From: Viridothelium virens
Taxonomy: Eukaryota > Ascomycota > Dothideomycetes > Trypetheliales > Trypetheliaceae
Length of the DNA: 64,000 nt
Assembly: GCA_010094025.1 (NCBI GenBank)
Contig: ML991771.1
Span: forward strand, 124,001-188,000
Direction: 5' to 3'
The notes beneath the pieces are model-generated. The model worked only from the letters and a program-made list of their open reading frames with translations. It was not told where the DNA came from and made no database searches. Positions 33,769-44,553 of this stretch are shown here, piece by piece; position 1 is the first letter of the stretch; each line of letters starts with the position of its first letter. A program made the translations under genes and the position numbers.

Positions 33769-34728
33769 ATGGCCACAGCAGTTACTTTACCTGTCCCCAT
33801 TTCACAGGTTGCTGGACGTTACTTTCTCTACAACGCAGACGTAGTAACATTCATCCGACGTGAGCACCACATTACAGGTGTTTTGATTGGCAATCTCCCG
33901 CAGGCTCCGCAGCAGAATATCTTTTCTGGTATTCCCTCTGAGCTTATGCCGGAAGAGGTGAGATTATTAGTAGAAAAGAAGGTTGCCTACGTCATCGAAG
34001 ATGCTGCCCGTCATCGAAACGCTTTTCGCAATATGAGTGGCTCGGAGAGAATGGCCGTCTTGGCAGCGTTTGACAAACAAGGCCGCGAAGCTGCTCGAAA
34101 AGCTCAAAACAAAGCTAGCAAACGACAAGAAGAAGCACTGAAACGGAAAGGAATGACTGCTGCTCCGAAAGTACGGAATGACTCAAGAGCTAGTGCATCG
34201 TCAGAAGCCGGCGTGGATGAAGACGAGATATTGTTTGCGTCACCAGCAAACTCCTTTCCAACACCAACCTTGGCCTCCACGGCATCGCAAGCATCAGTAT
34301 CTGTGAATGAGTCCAAACCGTTCGGGATCACACCTGCAATGTCATATCCAGCTCTTTCTCCACCGACGCCTCCTTCCGAGTCCTGGCCAACATCGATTCC
34401 AGAGGCACCACCTTCTTATCCACTTTTTAAATATCTTCACGACAAGGGATACTTTCTTAGCCCTGGTTTACGTTTCGGTGCGCAATACATGGCATATCCA
34501 GGTGACCCGCTTCGCTTTCATTCTCATTTTCTAGCAGTGGGCAAAGAATGGGAAGAGGAGTGGGAGCTGGGCGAGCTTGTTGGTGGAGGACGTTTAGGGA
34601 CTGGCGTGAAGAAAGGATTCCTCGTCGGTGGAACTGCTACTGACAGTGTGAGCAAGGACAGTAACACAAATGAAGGTCTAGGTGACCAAGGCGTCAGAGC
34701 ATTTTGCGTCGAGTGGAGTGGAATGTGA
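33769..34728 (+). CDS. SEN34: tRNA-splicing endonuclease subunit SEN34
   Basis: Catalytic subunit that cuts the 3' splice site of pre-tRNA introns. A single-exon 319-residue protein. The N-terminal domain (ISQVAGRYFLYNADVV, RREHHITGVLIG, LPLELMPEE-like SELMPEEVRLLVEK) is followed by a charged, Ser/Pro-rich linker. The C-terminal nuclease domain has LFKYLHDKGYFLSPGLRFGA, YMAYPGDPLRFHSHFLA (catalytic Tyr and His) and GTGVKKGFLVGG (catalytic Lys). All three catalytic positions are present. Confidence 0.94.
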   Translation: MATAVTLPVPISQVAGRYFLYNADVVTFIRREHHITGVLIGNLPQAPQQNIFSGIPSELMPEEVRLLVEKKVAYVIEDAARHRNAFRNMSGSERMAVLAAFDKQGREAARKAQNKASKRQEEALKRKGMTAAPKVRNDSRASASSEAGVDEDEILFASPANSFPTPTLASTASQASVSVNESKPFGITPAMSYPALSPPTPPSESWPTSIPEAPPSYPLFKYLHDKGYFLSPGLRFGAQYMAYPGDPLRFHSHFLAVGKEWEEEWELGELVGGGRLGTGVKKGFLVGGTATDSVSKDSNTNEGLGDQGVRAFCVEWSGM

Positions 34729-35325
34729 ATATATTCATCCAACAGCCGGATACCCTTAATCCGTAACGCATGAGCGCACGCAATCGCTCCATCTGAGCAA
34801 ATGCATGGAACATCCAGGGAGTCTCAACGGAATCCGTCCCAAAATGTCTAAATCCCAGACAGAAAGAAACCGGTCAAGGCTGGGCACCAACAGCACCTTC
34901 TCGTATGGACCATTTGCCTCGAGGACCGATGATGAGCAATGATCGACTGTTGAGGATTGCTTGAGATCAAGAAATGTGTCAGCCGAAGCTGATACGCTGG
35001 CTTGACGGTGCAACATCTGCTGAACACGCGCCCTTTGTGCGGGGCTTATGCGTCGGTGCGTACTGTAGCACCAGACCCATTCGTATGCGCGTAGCCAAAG
35101 CCAACCCTGGGGGGACTATATGCTACGCCAGACGTTGACTGGCACAAGAGCTGACATGGTAAGTCTCTCAAGGATCTCTACGACAATGGCGCGTCTTGCG
35201 CCAACAACCATATGCTACGCCTTGGGGAGAACATGCTCGTGGCTTGCTCTATGTCGGTAATTGAGTCTATCTTTTAGTCGGTCTCTCGTAACTTATATAA
35301 CTGCCCCACGCCTCGTGCGGGCCCT
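34729..35325. other. Intergenic downstream of SEN34
   Basis: About 600 bases. ATATGCTACGCC occurs twice (about 35117 and 35211); nothing else is supportable. Confidence 0.4.
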
Positions 35326-35640
35326 GTGAGTATCCTTGCGCACACTGTAAGGGATATGAATCATTATATGGACAAGATCGTGCCTTGTGTGATCATCGTT
35401 GTCTTTCACGCCTACGACATTGGTGGCAAGGCGAGCACCATTATAAAGACCACGCAGGCGCACCTGACTATCCAGAAGTACATCGACATGATCCTTGGTA
35501 GTCTGGTCTACCATCACAAGCTGCTGTACCTTAGCTTCTACGGTATCAAGACGTGTAATATTATTGCGTTCGAGCCGCTAGTGGACGAGCTATGCAGTAC
35601 GCGTTCGACCAGCGCAACAACATAGTCTTCCTCGGACGAG
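35326..35640 (+). pseudogene. Unidentified coding relic
   Basis: A 99-codon frame with protein-like composition (VIIVVFHAYDIGGKAS, LTIQKYIDMILGSLVYHHKL, LSFYGIKTCNIIAFEPLVDE). A further protein-like stretch (QYAFDQRNNIVFLGRDVLT then stop) follows in another frame, suggesting one broken gene. I do not recognise the family and found no start, intron or partner domain. It may equally be chance. Confidence 0.3.
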
Positions 35641-35964
35641 ACGTCTTGACCTGACTGTGCAGTGCGTCTCGGATGCCCAGCCTACTGGTCAAGCCACAGG
35701 TAAAGCTATAACTTTCTTCCCTCCGGACAACAGAGACCATTGCCAGTGGAGCTCACATACAAGCATTGTCAACGAATGGCTGGATTTCCAGTTTGAGATA
35801 TGAAATTTGCACATTCCGAGTGCATTGGAACTATAGCTACGGAAAAATGGCTTAAAGGTCCTTTGCTCCGCATACTGCCCATTCCGGTATCACAAAGAGC
35901 CAATTCTCACCATCATCTCAACTATCATGGAGCTCACGCACTACGATGACGTCCCGAGACTTAA
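35641..35964. other. Intergenic
   Basis: 324 bases upstream of the SprT-like stop. Nothing seen. Confidence 0.45.
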
Positions 35965-36783
35965 TCAATAGGGGCCCATGAGCCCACCCCAAAACCCGCC
36001 AGGGTACATCATTTGAGGATGATAAAAGTCCTCAGGATAAAGAGTTCCGCCGAACATTGCTCCCGGATGCCACGACTTCCCAGAATGGCTCCAACCAGGA
36101 TAGTGGCCCTCTGCTTCCTCTTGCCCGTCAAGCAAATAGAGTCTCCCCTTATAAATTCTGTTCAGGATCTTCGCACATTTCACAAAACTTGGTCCATGGT
36201 AGCAGGGTTGGCCTCTCATGTTGTACTCATGATCATTTCCCGATGTCATGACGATAAGGTATGCATGAAGCATTTCGTGTATGAGCGAACCGAGAATGAA
36301 GAAGAGAGGTGGGCGTCCTCTGCACAGATCCTCGTAGTATAACGTGATTCTCACTCGAGAACAGCTTCTCGAAGGCTGTTCGGTCACAGCAAGGTTGCCG
36401 GGCCGCGTCGCGTGCGGTTGCCATCTCAAATAAACGCGCCGACAGAGTTCCATGTTGAAGAAACATATGTCAAGATCATTGAAGACTTTGAAGACGATGT
36501 CTGGATACCAGTCCCTAGATCTTCCGTTGTCCTTGTCTTCAAAGAACCCACAGAGTCGAGACGCCGCCTCGCCGAATTCTTCTTGTGTCCAGCTATGGCA
36601 ATACGATTCGTTCTTAATGTATCGGACAAAGCCGGCAGCTACTTCTGCTACTGGACGGCTGTGCGCGGGATATGGACGCCAGCCTTTGCCTCCCGGCCGA
36701 AGGTTAGCGTTTTGCAGAACTTCCAGCTCCTCGTCGGTTATTGGATATTGAGTTCCGGAGTGTGAATTTACTATCCCTGGCAT
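35965..36783 (-). CDS. SprT-like zinc-metalloprotease domain protein, paralogue 1
   Basis: A single-exon 272-residue protein. The SprT-like core has VFNDLDICFFNMEL, RVYLRWQ, LGSLIHEMLHAYLIV (HEMLH zinc/catalytic motif) and PCYHGPSFVKCAKILNR, whose His is the likely third ligand. SprT/Spartan relatives cleave DNA-protein crosslinks. This fungal branch lacks the usual zinc-ribbon and UBZ parts, so its substrate is unknown. The last 60 residues are a Gly/Pro/Tyr/His/Met-rich tail (GAMFGGTLYPEDFYHPQMMY) absent from its neighbour. It is a tandem paralogue of the gene at 37299-37964 in the same orientation, about 500 bases apart. Confidence 0.85.
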   Translation of the reverse strand: MPGIVNSHSGTQYPITDEELEVLQNANLRPGGKGWRPYPAHSRPVAEVAAGFVRYIKNESYCHSWTQEEFGEAASRLCGFFEDKDNGRSRDWYPDIVFKVFNDLDICFFNMELCRRVYLRWQPHATRPGNLAVTEQPSRSCSRVRITLYYEDLCRGRPPLFFILGSLIHEMLHAYLIVMTSGNDHEYNMRGQPCYHGPSFVKCAKILNRIYKGRLYLLDGQEEAEGHYPGWSHSGKSWHPGAMFGGTLYPEDFYHPQMMYPGGFWGGLMGPY

Positions 36784-37298
36784 CTCTGGAATGGGAGCTC
36801 AAATTTGACTCTAAAAGAATATTGAAGGAGCATAAATGAGGATGATTCATGAAGCGCAGCGAAGAATGTTGTATCCGTAAATGATGATTCTGGTGGACTC
36901 AAAAAGATTTCCTGCTAAGCGGAGTACATGGATGACCATTATCCAAGACATGCCAAGCAAGCGTCTTAGCTTGAAGTTTAAGGTGCTAAATTTCCTGCTA
37001 TTTCGGTCACGCAAATGCGTCATGTGCGCTTTCTCGAAGCCAAAACATTTAACAAAGAAAGACAGCTCGTTGGAGCAGCACCTATAGTGCTATATCTGAA
37101 CGCCAAGATCTGCTCTTAAGCTCCTAAGATCAAGTTAATGCGCCAATACCGCCTCGGTGGTCGCAGGTCAAATGATATTTGCACAGCTGAGGTAATCTAC
37201 GATTCTTACATCCCAGTGCCGATGTTGGAATCACTATGAAGCTTGGAATGTTCTGCTTGCGTGACTTGACCCATCTCAGACGAGAAAGAAGAGCTTGG
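36784..37298. other. Spacer between SprT-like paralogues
   Basis: 515 bases holding the promoter of paralogue 1. Contains CGGAGTAC at about 36920, a near match to the recurring decamer. No gene seen. Confidence 0.45.
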
Positions 37299-37964
37299 TC
37301 AAATCTCATCATCCTCCATTACTGAGATCTCTCCGTTGAAGTACCTTGCTATAGCATGGGCACATCTTCGAAAGCAGGGCCCATGGTATTCCCTGTGGCC
37401 GCCTTCCTCATCGCTGCCACCGGTCCGGATCATCAGGTACGCGTGCAACATCTCATGTATTAGATGTCCCAGGAGCGTCAGGAGGGTCGTGTGTTTGCGT
37501 CTGATGGAATTCCAGTATAATTTCATTCTGATCCGAGGTCTGACGACCGGCAATGGTCCCTTGGTTTCGGCGATGTCGCCACTTGGTGATTGCTCCTCCC
37601 ACCTAAGGTAAACTCTGTGGTATAGCACACCCTCGAAGAACATGATATCCAAGTCGTTGAACACCCTGAAGATGATGTCTGGATTCCGGGAAATGCAATA
37701 GCCAAAGTTCCAAAGGAGCTGATGGATCCGCGAGGACGTATCATCAAAAGATACCTGGACATATTTGCGGAGCCATCTCTTGTTGTTCATTTTGGCCAGG
37801 AATTCCTCTGTCGCTTCTCTGAGTGGTTTCCGACGTAATGGAAGTGGTCTGAATGCCTTCATACCTCGTTGCAGATGCCGATTTTGCAAGATCTCGAGCT
37901 CTGACTGTAGTATTGGGTATGGCATGCCGCCGAGAGCAGAAGTGTGAAATGGGATTGCCGGCAT
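37299..37964 (-). CDS. SprT-like zinc-metalloprotease domain protein, paralogue 2
   Basis: A single-exon 221-residue protein. It shares with its neighbour the N-terminal block (PILQSELEILQNRHLQRGMK), the core PDIIFRVFNDLDIMFFEG, RVYLRWEE and the active site GHLIHEMLHAYLMIRTGGSD, followed by EYHGPCFRRCAHAIARYFNG. It ends shortly after the catalytic domain (MEDDEI), without the Gly/Tyr-rich tail of paralogue 1. The HExxH motif and third His are intact, so it may be active. Local tandem duplication is the simple explanation for the pair. Confidence 0.85.
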   Translation of the reverse strand: MPAIPFHTSALGGMPYPILQSELEILQNRHLQRGMKAFRPLPLRRKPLREATEEFLAKMNNKRWLRKYVQVSFDDTSSRIHQLLWNFGYCISRNPDIIFRVFNDLDIMFFEGVLYHRVYLRWEEQSPSGDIAETKGPLPVVRPRIRMKLYWNSIRRKHTTLLTLLGHLIHEMLHAYLMIRTGGSDEEGGHREYHGPCFRRCAHAIARYFNGEISVMEDDEI

Positions 37965-38719
37965 CTTATTGCAGAACCAATCAGGCTCCTTTATTCTTCG
38001 TATACTTCAACCCGTCCAAATGCTTTGCTCACTCACGAAAATGTATGGCCTGGCTGGAGAGTCATTGAATTAGCTGAAGGTGTCAGGCGATACGGGCTCA
38101 AACATGTCAACATTAAGCGGCACAGGTTTATACCCCTGACAAAGCTTTCATTGGTGTACTGATGCTCTTTGTCGCATTCACTGTTCGTTTCACGGGTATG
38201 CAGGAATTAGCTTCTTGATCAAGTCCGCTATTCGACACCACAACAGAAGAGGCTGGGCTTCGGAGTTTGGCTCGGGAGTTTGGTCGGGCTTTCGGCTCGG
38301 GCATTCGAGTCGCGAACGTCCACAGGTGAATGTCCTACTTCGCGCTCGCAAGATTGTAATTCAAGCTGGATTGAGTGGGAATACTTCATTCGATTGTACC
38401 ATGTTGGTGGTGAGAAAATAAAGCCGGTATCAATAGGATCACGCTATCAAAAATCCATATCACCCTCGTTAGGTGCCCATGGAAAGGCGCAACTGGGTGG
38501 GAGTTGGCCCTTTGTGCTACGAGCATTTTGAGATCCTCCGTGATAAGAAATGGTCAACGCCAAATCGGTAGTAAGTGCTAAAAAGGGCTTTGTCGATTTG
38601 AAATATTCCACATGGCTTGGTACTCCGTGGAAGCTGAGATATCCTTGCTCGGGGAAAGATTTCAACAGCGGCTATTTGACGGCAGGTGAAGCGAAATGGC
38701 TGTATCTGTCAAGTGTTGA
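37965..38719. other. Intergenic
   Basis: 755 bases. Contains GTACTCCGTG at about 38620 (nine of ten positions of the recurring decamer, reverse strand). No supportable gene. Confidence 0.45.
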
Positions 38720-39313
38720 CTAGAGGAAACCTTGGCCATCTTTACTGCCCTTGAGGAATTTTGAACCGGGTATTCTATCGGTAAGTCCTGGAACGGCATT
38801 TTCTAGATAAATCTGGTGCCCTCGGCCGACCCAGTCTCCGCCAATTCCCCCATGACGCTCAAATTTGACGCCATGTTCAGTCGTTTGCTCGGAACCTGGT
38901 ACTTTACCACCAATCAGGCACTCTTCGTCCAGAGTCCCGAGGTAGATATCAGTTTCCTCAGGCTTGTCTTTGTAATTGAATGTTAATGAGCACCCGCAGG
39001 AAGAACAAAAGGATCGAGAGACATTGCTGGATGAGTCGTACGCCTTGTAAGACGATGAAGCCGCTAAGGGAGGCTCTATCTCTGAAGTACGCACTGTCCA
39101 AAGCCATGAGACCAAAGACCCTGAAGATTTCCGACACATGGTGCATTGGCAACTTTGAATCTTTGAGAGCGGTCACGATAGAGTTCCTCGGCAATGATAT
39201 GTAAGATGACTTACTAATTCGGTCGGCCAGTCATCAGTTTGCGAAATATTGAGAGTATATCTAATGGCTCGGCATAAGCAGCCTCCGGTAAGGGAAGAGG
39301 GGCGAAACGACAT
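38720..39313 (-). CDS. GFA/CENP-V family zinc protein
   Basis: Two exons, 39313-39215 and 39160-38720 (54-nt intron), 179 residues. The glutathione-dependent formaldehyde-activating (GFA) zinc fold is complete only when exon 1 is added: GGCLCRAIRYTL gives the first Cys pair, SCQCTMCRKSSGS the second cluster and FCSSCGCSL the third. CLCxxI, CxCxxCRK and CxxCG are the family signatures. Members bind zinc, and some act on glutathione-thiol adducts; many fungal paralogues have unknown substrates. The acceptor CTCAAAG is unusual but keeps frame and motif. Confidence 0.9.
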
Positions 39314-39892
39314 GGTGTGGTTGATTCTGGAAGGGACAGTTCGAGTGTTAAACTTTGACAGCCTCCGGATGGATTGGCGAAATCTGAATTCTCAAAGTTA
39401 TCGATTGCTAATCGTGATTATATGGGTTGTCGAGATAGACTATCTACCTATACTGGTGTACTCAAAGATTATGAGTCAGGCAGATCGTCAGCCCCAACAT
39501 GTAGCTAAAGTGGCAGGCACCGGTATCTAACCTACCTAGGTTAGTCAGATCAATGCCCTACTAAGACACCTCACTTCATGCGGTAATATCACGTGATCAT
39601 CAAGAACGTGCGTCTCGGTCGACGGAGCAAATGCGGAGCAGGCGCAACCTCCGCTGCCGACATCATCCAAACTGTTCCTTGGCTCGTGGCACCAAGCGAT
39701 TGATTCATCCATTTATTCTGCCTGTCTCTTTTGCCATCACCCACGCAAGTCCTGTACGAAGATGCTGAAGCCAACAGTACCGTTTGGTCTCGCCTTGTCT
39801 TCACTCTGAAGGGATGCCGCTTCTTCTAAACTCCCCGTGGTAGCTGCGGTTTGCCAACAACGGACCCCACGCTTGTTTACTTCTCTTCATCA
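39314..39892. promoter_or_regulatory. Divergent promoter, GFA gene / Asi3-like gene
   Basis: 579 bases between divergent starts. I see no motif I can name. Confidence 0.45.
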
Positions 39893-42806
39893 ATGGCGGA
39901 TCTCACCATGGAGCAAATACGGACAGCAGTTTCCAATACTTCCTTCGTACCTTCAGCAATGGACCTTCTTCTTGCGGCTCCGCGCCTTGCTCAAAGAGCC
40001 GGCTCCTTCGCCCTATTCACCGTACCCGAACGTATCGATAATTTCTTTGGTAAGCTACGAAGTGAAGGGCCCTTTATTGCAGAGGCGACGATGGCAGAGC
40101 TCTTGAATGCTTCTGGCACCATAACATCTCCCGAGACACTGGGAAAAGCAAGTTCGTCACCACAACCGTCAGCAAATGCAACGGTCGCAAGCAAACCAGT
40201 CACCGCTAGCAACCCTTTCAGTTTCGATAGTGTTCGAAATCTTGGGGGCATGTTCACATACATGACCTCCAAGTGGGCATTGGCTGTTTTCGCGATAGTG
40301 AGTGCAGCCGCAATCTGCACCCCGAAAACCTAAGCTAACCACATTAATCCAGGCCATAATACTCAATCGCACACAATTCTATGCTTCATCACGAACCCCG
40401 CTTCGCCTTCGATGGTCGATTCGTCTCCTACTATATATCATTCCCATAACCGTATTCGTCAATCAGATAGAATCCGTTCTTCAGTCAATCAAGTGTCAAA
40501 CATCACCCGATTTCGCTCTTCTACGATACCATGACCCAAGGAAATCTGTTTCCGACGAACTTGCCGGGACTGGAGGATTTCTTTACTACTTCAGCTCAGC
40601 ACTTCTATTCTGGAAAGACGATGCTGCTTGCTGTTCAGCAATGCGTATGATACCCACGGATACCAATCCAAGCGGTCCTATGACCGGTTCACTTTCTTTA
40701 CTATGGCCCCTTCTTCTATCTTTTTGCGTTGGGCAGTTCTTCGATACTTTGGCATGTGCCTTGCAGGGTCGCCAACAAATGCCGGAAGTCGGGATGACTA
40801 TCTTCGAGCATTCTTTGGCATTTGCGGAGACAGAGACTCTGGTCAGCAGTTCGGCCAGTCTGGGCATAATGAATTCACCAGATTCAGGCAACTCCCAGGC
40901 TTTCTCTCCGAACATACTCAAGCGCTCTGCAATGATCAAGACCTGGAATGCACCTCCAGAGGTGTTACTCATTGCGCTAATTTCGTGCTTCAGTCACCTC
41001 AGTAGTAATGTCCTTGCTGTGCTTGGACTGAGGGCCAGAATACGTTTGTTCAATACAGCATTCTGGGCATTCTGTTATATGGCAACATTCACCTGGAGTC
41101 TCTCCAAGGTGTTTCTCATGTCCTCGAACTCGTTTGCTCAGCTGGGTCTTCCGGGATTGCCAACGGCATGCATCGTTGGGTTCATCCCTCATCTACTCGT
41201 TATCCTCGGCATATCCATCTGTTCTTTCATTTACGCTCTTGCTTTCGTAGTAACACTGCTATCACCTCCAAGGAGAGCCTCATCGCCTCTAAGCCTGAGA
41301 GAAAGGTTCGCACTGGCTTATGACAACCTTCAAGCCAATGTACACCTATCTTTAGGAGCGCCGATCAGAATTAATTGGCAAGAAGACTTCTATACCAGCT
41401 TACTCAAGATTGGCTTCAGCATCCTCACCTCTGCCAGTGAGGCTGTGTACCTGAACGAGGGTCAAGGCATTCGTGTCGGAAGAATGAGCTGGCTTGAGCA
41501 GAAAAGGTTCGGAGAGGTTCTCCAGCGGAAGGCTCTTGTTAAACGTTCCGTGGAGTCTATACCCCCAGAATTGACCGACGACTTGATTCCACGGGCCGGT
41601 AACAAGCGGCCAAGATATTCGGCAGGTTATGCCCGCGAAAGAAAGGCACGCAATAGAAAAGATACAAATCAGATTCCTGTCTCTGCCACGTTTGATAATG
41701 GCGTCGGCTTGAACCAACGTCGTGGACGGTGGACAATGAGCTTCGACTTTATCAAGGGCATTTTTTGGCTCCTTGGTGGAGTATTTGCGAACTTGCTCCA
41801 CCTATCGCTCCGCAAAATCGGTATTCAATATCGACCTCAGTGGATGATGCGACTTCGGCACGGGGGTATCCAGCCTCCAAATCGCCCCCAAAAATCCGCG
41901 ACGGTTACGAACGCAAATGCGGTAGACACCTATTTCATTTCGCAAGATGGCGAGCGAACGCTACTTGAGAATGATAGATTTGATATGGAGGAGCTGATGC
42001 GAAAGCGTATGCAAGATATAGCAGCAGCACGAAAGCTGCCACTTATGAGCGAAGAAAGCCTCGACGATCAGTTGTACTCTTGGTGGCTCTCAGGCGTGAC
42101 ATGTGGAGAACTAGATTCAAGTGGAGATTATGTGGCTCAATCGCAAGAGCTGGAAGATGATCTAACAAGCGTGATCTCTACCGAAACGGGCGCTAATAGT
42201 GAAGATGAAGGAAGCGATAATGATGATAGACGAGCTACGCCCACACGCGATCGTCCATTTTTCGATCCTGAAGTGGGTGACAGCGAGGAACCGCTAAACG
42301 CAGTTCGTTTGGCTCAGCTACTGGATCCAAAAAGCCCCGAAGAAGCCATGGAAGCACGCATACTCGCTCGCCATTTACGTAGTGAACGACCTCTCACACG
42401 GTCACAATTCCAACGCAGTGTCGAACATGATCGCCGCCAGGTCTTGCTGACAGCCCTTCCCACATCCGTCAGTCGCCTCATGTCGCAGAGCCCGAGTTCT
42501 GAGGAAGAAGAGTTTGTGCTTGAAGCATTCATCCTTGATCAACGACGAACGAAGCGGAGAGCTTCACAAGGAGGGCCAAGCGTTGCCCAAGGCGCAGGTT
42601 CATGGACAACTGGTGCGGCAGGCATGGGATCAAGTGGTCCACAATGTGTCGTATGCCAGTCGAGCCCGCGGACCGTCCTCGTCTGGCCGTGCGGTTGCTT
42701 GAGTCTATGCGATGACTGCAGGGTCGGACTTGCCATGAGGAACTTTGCGGCATGCGTCTGCTGCAGAGCCGAGGTGGGTTCTTATTCACGATTATACGTT
42801 CCATGA
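39893..42806 (+). CDS. Multi-pass membrane RING ubiquitin ligase, Asi3-like
   Basis: Two exons, 39893-40297 and 40353-42806 (55-nt intron), 952 residues. Several hydrophobic segments (WALAVFAIAIILNRTQFY across the splice, LLYIIPITVFVN, LLWPLLLSFCVGQFF, CIVGFIPHLLVILGISICSF) precede a long charged, acidic cytosolic or nucleoplasmic region. A C-terminal RING-like finger follows: CVVCQ, WPCGCLSLCDDC, ACVCCRAE, then SRLYVP. This matches the fungal family related to yeast Asi1/Asi3, inner-nuclear-membrane E3 ligases that degrade mislocalised membrane proteins and transcription factors. Assignment to Asi3 itself is by architecture and is less certain than the RING-membrane call. Confidence 0.85.
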
Positions 42807-43066
42807 CTGGCATGAAGGATGCATAGATGAGGTCAGGTCGGATACAGCGTAACGCATTTAGGGCATTTCAAAGTCCCCTTTACCATAACATTGCATTGTA
42901 CAATATGTAGTTCGCTTGAACGCTCGCAAATAAACGCCGTCTGCCGTGATCACTTTATTACATGCTCGTCCGTTTCCATTCATCACATTTCCATCTCATA
43001 CCCACATCGACCCTCGACCCTACTTCCATTGCCACCCATCTCCCCACCATTCACATTCCCTATCCC

Positions 43067-43855
43067 TCACCCACTCTCCTCCCGCTCCAAGAACCCCGGA
43101 TCCAATTCAATCCGCTTCTCGAACTTGGCCCACCAATCCCGAAACGCCTTCAACGGCACCACCTCCTCCCCAGCCACCGTATTCCCCGCAAAGCTCGCCA
43201 GGAAATTAAACGCATTCCCAATAATCCGCTGCGCCAGCACCTTCGTGCTCACCGCATTGCTCGCCCCCGGCGCCATATTCGTCGTCGTCCGCTGCCGCAC
43301 CAACGCCCCCGCCGACGCCGGATTGAACCCCGAAGTCGACGGATTCGCCGTCTTCAGCGACGCAACCTGCGCCTCGATATTCGCCGCCGGCTCGATCGAC
43401 AGGCCAACCGTGAGCGTGCCTGCACTCTCACCACCACCTTGTCCAGCGCCCACCGCCGCAGTCGGCGCCGCAGCAGCATTCGGCGCTGCCCCGCCATCGT
43501 CCACCATCGCGTCTTCGTCAATCGCGCCCAGCGTGTTCTCCCCTACTATTCCCGCTCCGCCGTTCGCGATGGAGCCGCTGCTGCTGTTGTTGCTGCCGAG
43601 ATTCACTTTGAAGATGGCGCTTTCGCGGCCGGGCCCGATGGCGCCCATGAGCTTGAAGTCGCCTGCGACGGAGCTGGGCAGCTGGACGTAGATGGCGACG
43701 CCGGTGGAGGGCGGGAGGGTGGTGCCGGGGAGGAGGAAGACGACGAGGTGGGAGAAGGGTGGGGAGGCGGGGACGTCGGGGAAGGCGAGTTGCGTTTCGG
43801 AGATTTGGGTTGGAGGGGTGAGGACGGGGCGGTGGGGGAGGATGAGGCCGAACAT
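43067..43855 (-). CDS. OPI10: Hikeshi/OPI10 family protein
   Basis: A single-exon 262-residue protein starting at MFGLILPHRPVLTPPTQ. An in-frame upstream ATG at 43990 adds 45 residues with no family match, so I chose the inner start. HLVVFLLPGTTLPPSTGVAI and FKLMGAIGPGRESAIFKVNL are family signatures, as is the C-terminus FRDWWAKFEKRIELDPGFL. Human Hikeshi imports Hsp70 into the nucleus during heat stress; yeast OPI10 mutants secrete inositol. The central part is Ala/Gly/Asn-rich low complexity. The GC-rich sequence also opens long shadow frames on the other strand. Confidence 0.93.
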   Translation of the reverse strand: MFGLILPHRPVLTPPTQISETQLAFPDVPASPPFSHLVVFLLPGTTLPPSTGVAIYVQLPSSVAGDFKLMGAIGPGRESAIFKVNLGSNNSSSGSIANGGAGIVGENTLGAIDEDAMVDDGGAAPNAAAAPTAAVGAGQGGGESAGTLTVGLSIEPAANIEAQVASLKTANPSTSGFNPASAGALVRQRTTTNMAPGASNAVSTKVLAQRIIGNAFNFLASFAGNTVAGEEVVPLKAFRDWWAKFEKRIELDPGFLEREESG

Positions 43856-44176
43856 GCTGAGTAGGTATATGGGGATTGTTGGTTGAAGAGAGTGGGAGTC
43901 GGGTGGGATGTTGCTCGAGGGTTTGGTGGGGTAGGAGCAGCGTAGAGGTCGGAGAAGATGGGAACGACAAACTTTTTTTTGGTAGTCCAAAGTCTCAGAG
44001 CGTGTTTCTATGTTGGCATTTCGTTCATGTTAGGGATGGGTGATTTTTTGTCAAGCTAAACTCGACTACTTTGGATTGTCGTGTGTTCGGTGTGTTGATG
44101 TTCACTTCAATCGAAGAATATGACGTCAAAAACACTCCACGTCCGTCGGCTCGTATCATCCCTGCACGGAGTATTG

Positions 44177-44186
44177 TACGGAGTAC
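44177..44186 (+). repeat. TACGGAGTAC motif, copy 4
   Basis: Exact decamer, with an imperfect copy 12 bases upstream. Confidence 0.8.
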
Positions 44187-44277
44187 GGATACTAATACAT
44201 AAGGTATAATAGAATGCCGCTTCGGCCTCTAGCTAGCTGACTTCACCACGACAACCACATACAAAGCTGACCAAGTG

Positions 44278-44299
44278 AAAAAAAAAAAAAAAAAAAAAA
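44278..44299 (+). repeat. Homopolymer A(22)
   Basis: An uninterrupted run of 22 A in the OPI10/44554 divergent spacer; its length is prone to sequencing error. Confidence 0.9.
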
Positions 44300-44553
44300 C
44301 AATTACTCTCTGAAAGCCTAAGAATCTTCATACTTTTTTTCTTCCCTATGACAGGAACAGGACTTACACTAAATATTATTCTGGGCCTGCCCGGCCCGAA
44401 AAAGCATGGTGAGCGTTTCCGTTTACGCGCTGTGGTGGCTTCGCCGTGATCAGGCCCTCGCCTCGGCGTCAAAACCTCGAATTTCGTGTACTTCGAGGTA
44501 TTTGCTGAATACTCCACGGTTTCTTCCTGTCAAATAGTCAATGTCACGGCAAA

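Larger units (their letters stand above)
43856..44553. promoter_or_regulatory. Divergent promoter region, OPI10 / fungal protein
   Basis: About 700 bases. Contains an imperfect copy (CACGGAGTAT, 44165-44174) directly before an exact TACGGAGTAC (44177-44186), and a run of 22 A. Confidence 0.5.

Noticed and set aside
42962-43864. 300-codon forward ORF antisense to OPI10
   Set aside because: Shadow of a GC-rich coding exon; Arg/Pro-rich low-complexity translation, while the reverse strand has clear Hikeshi-family sequence.
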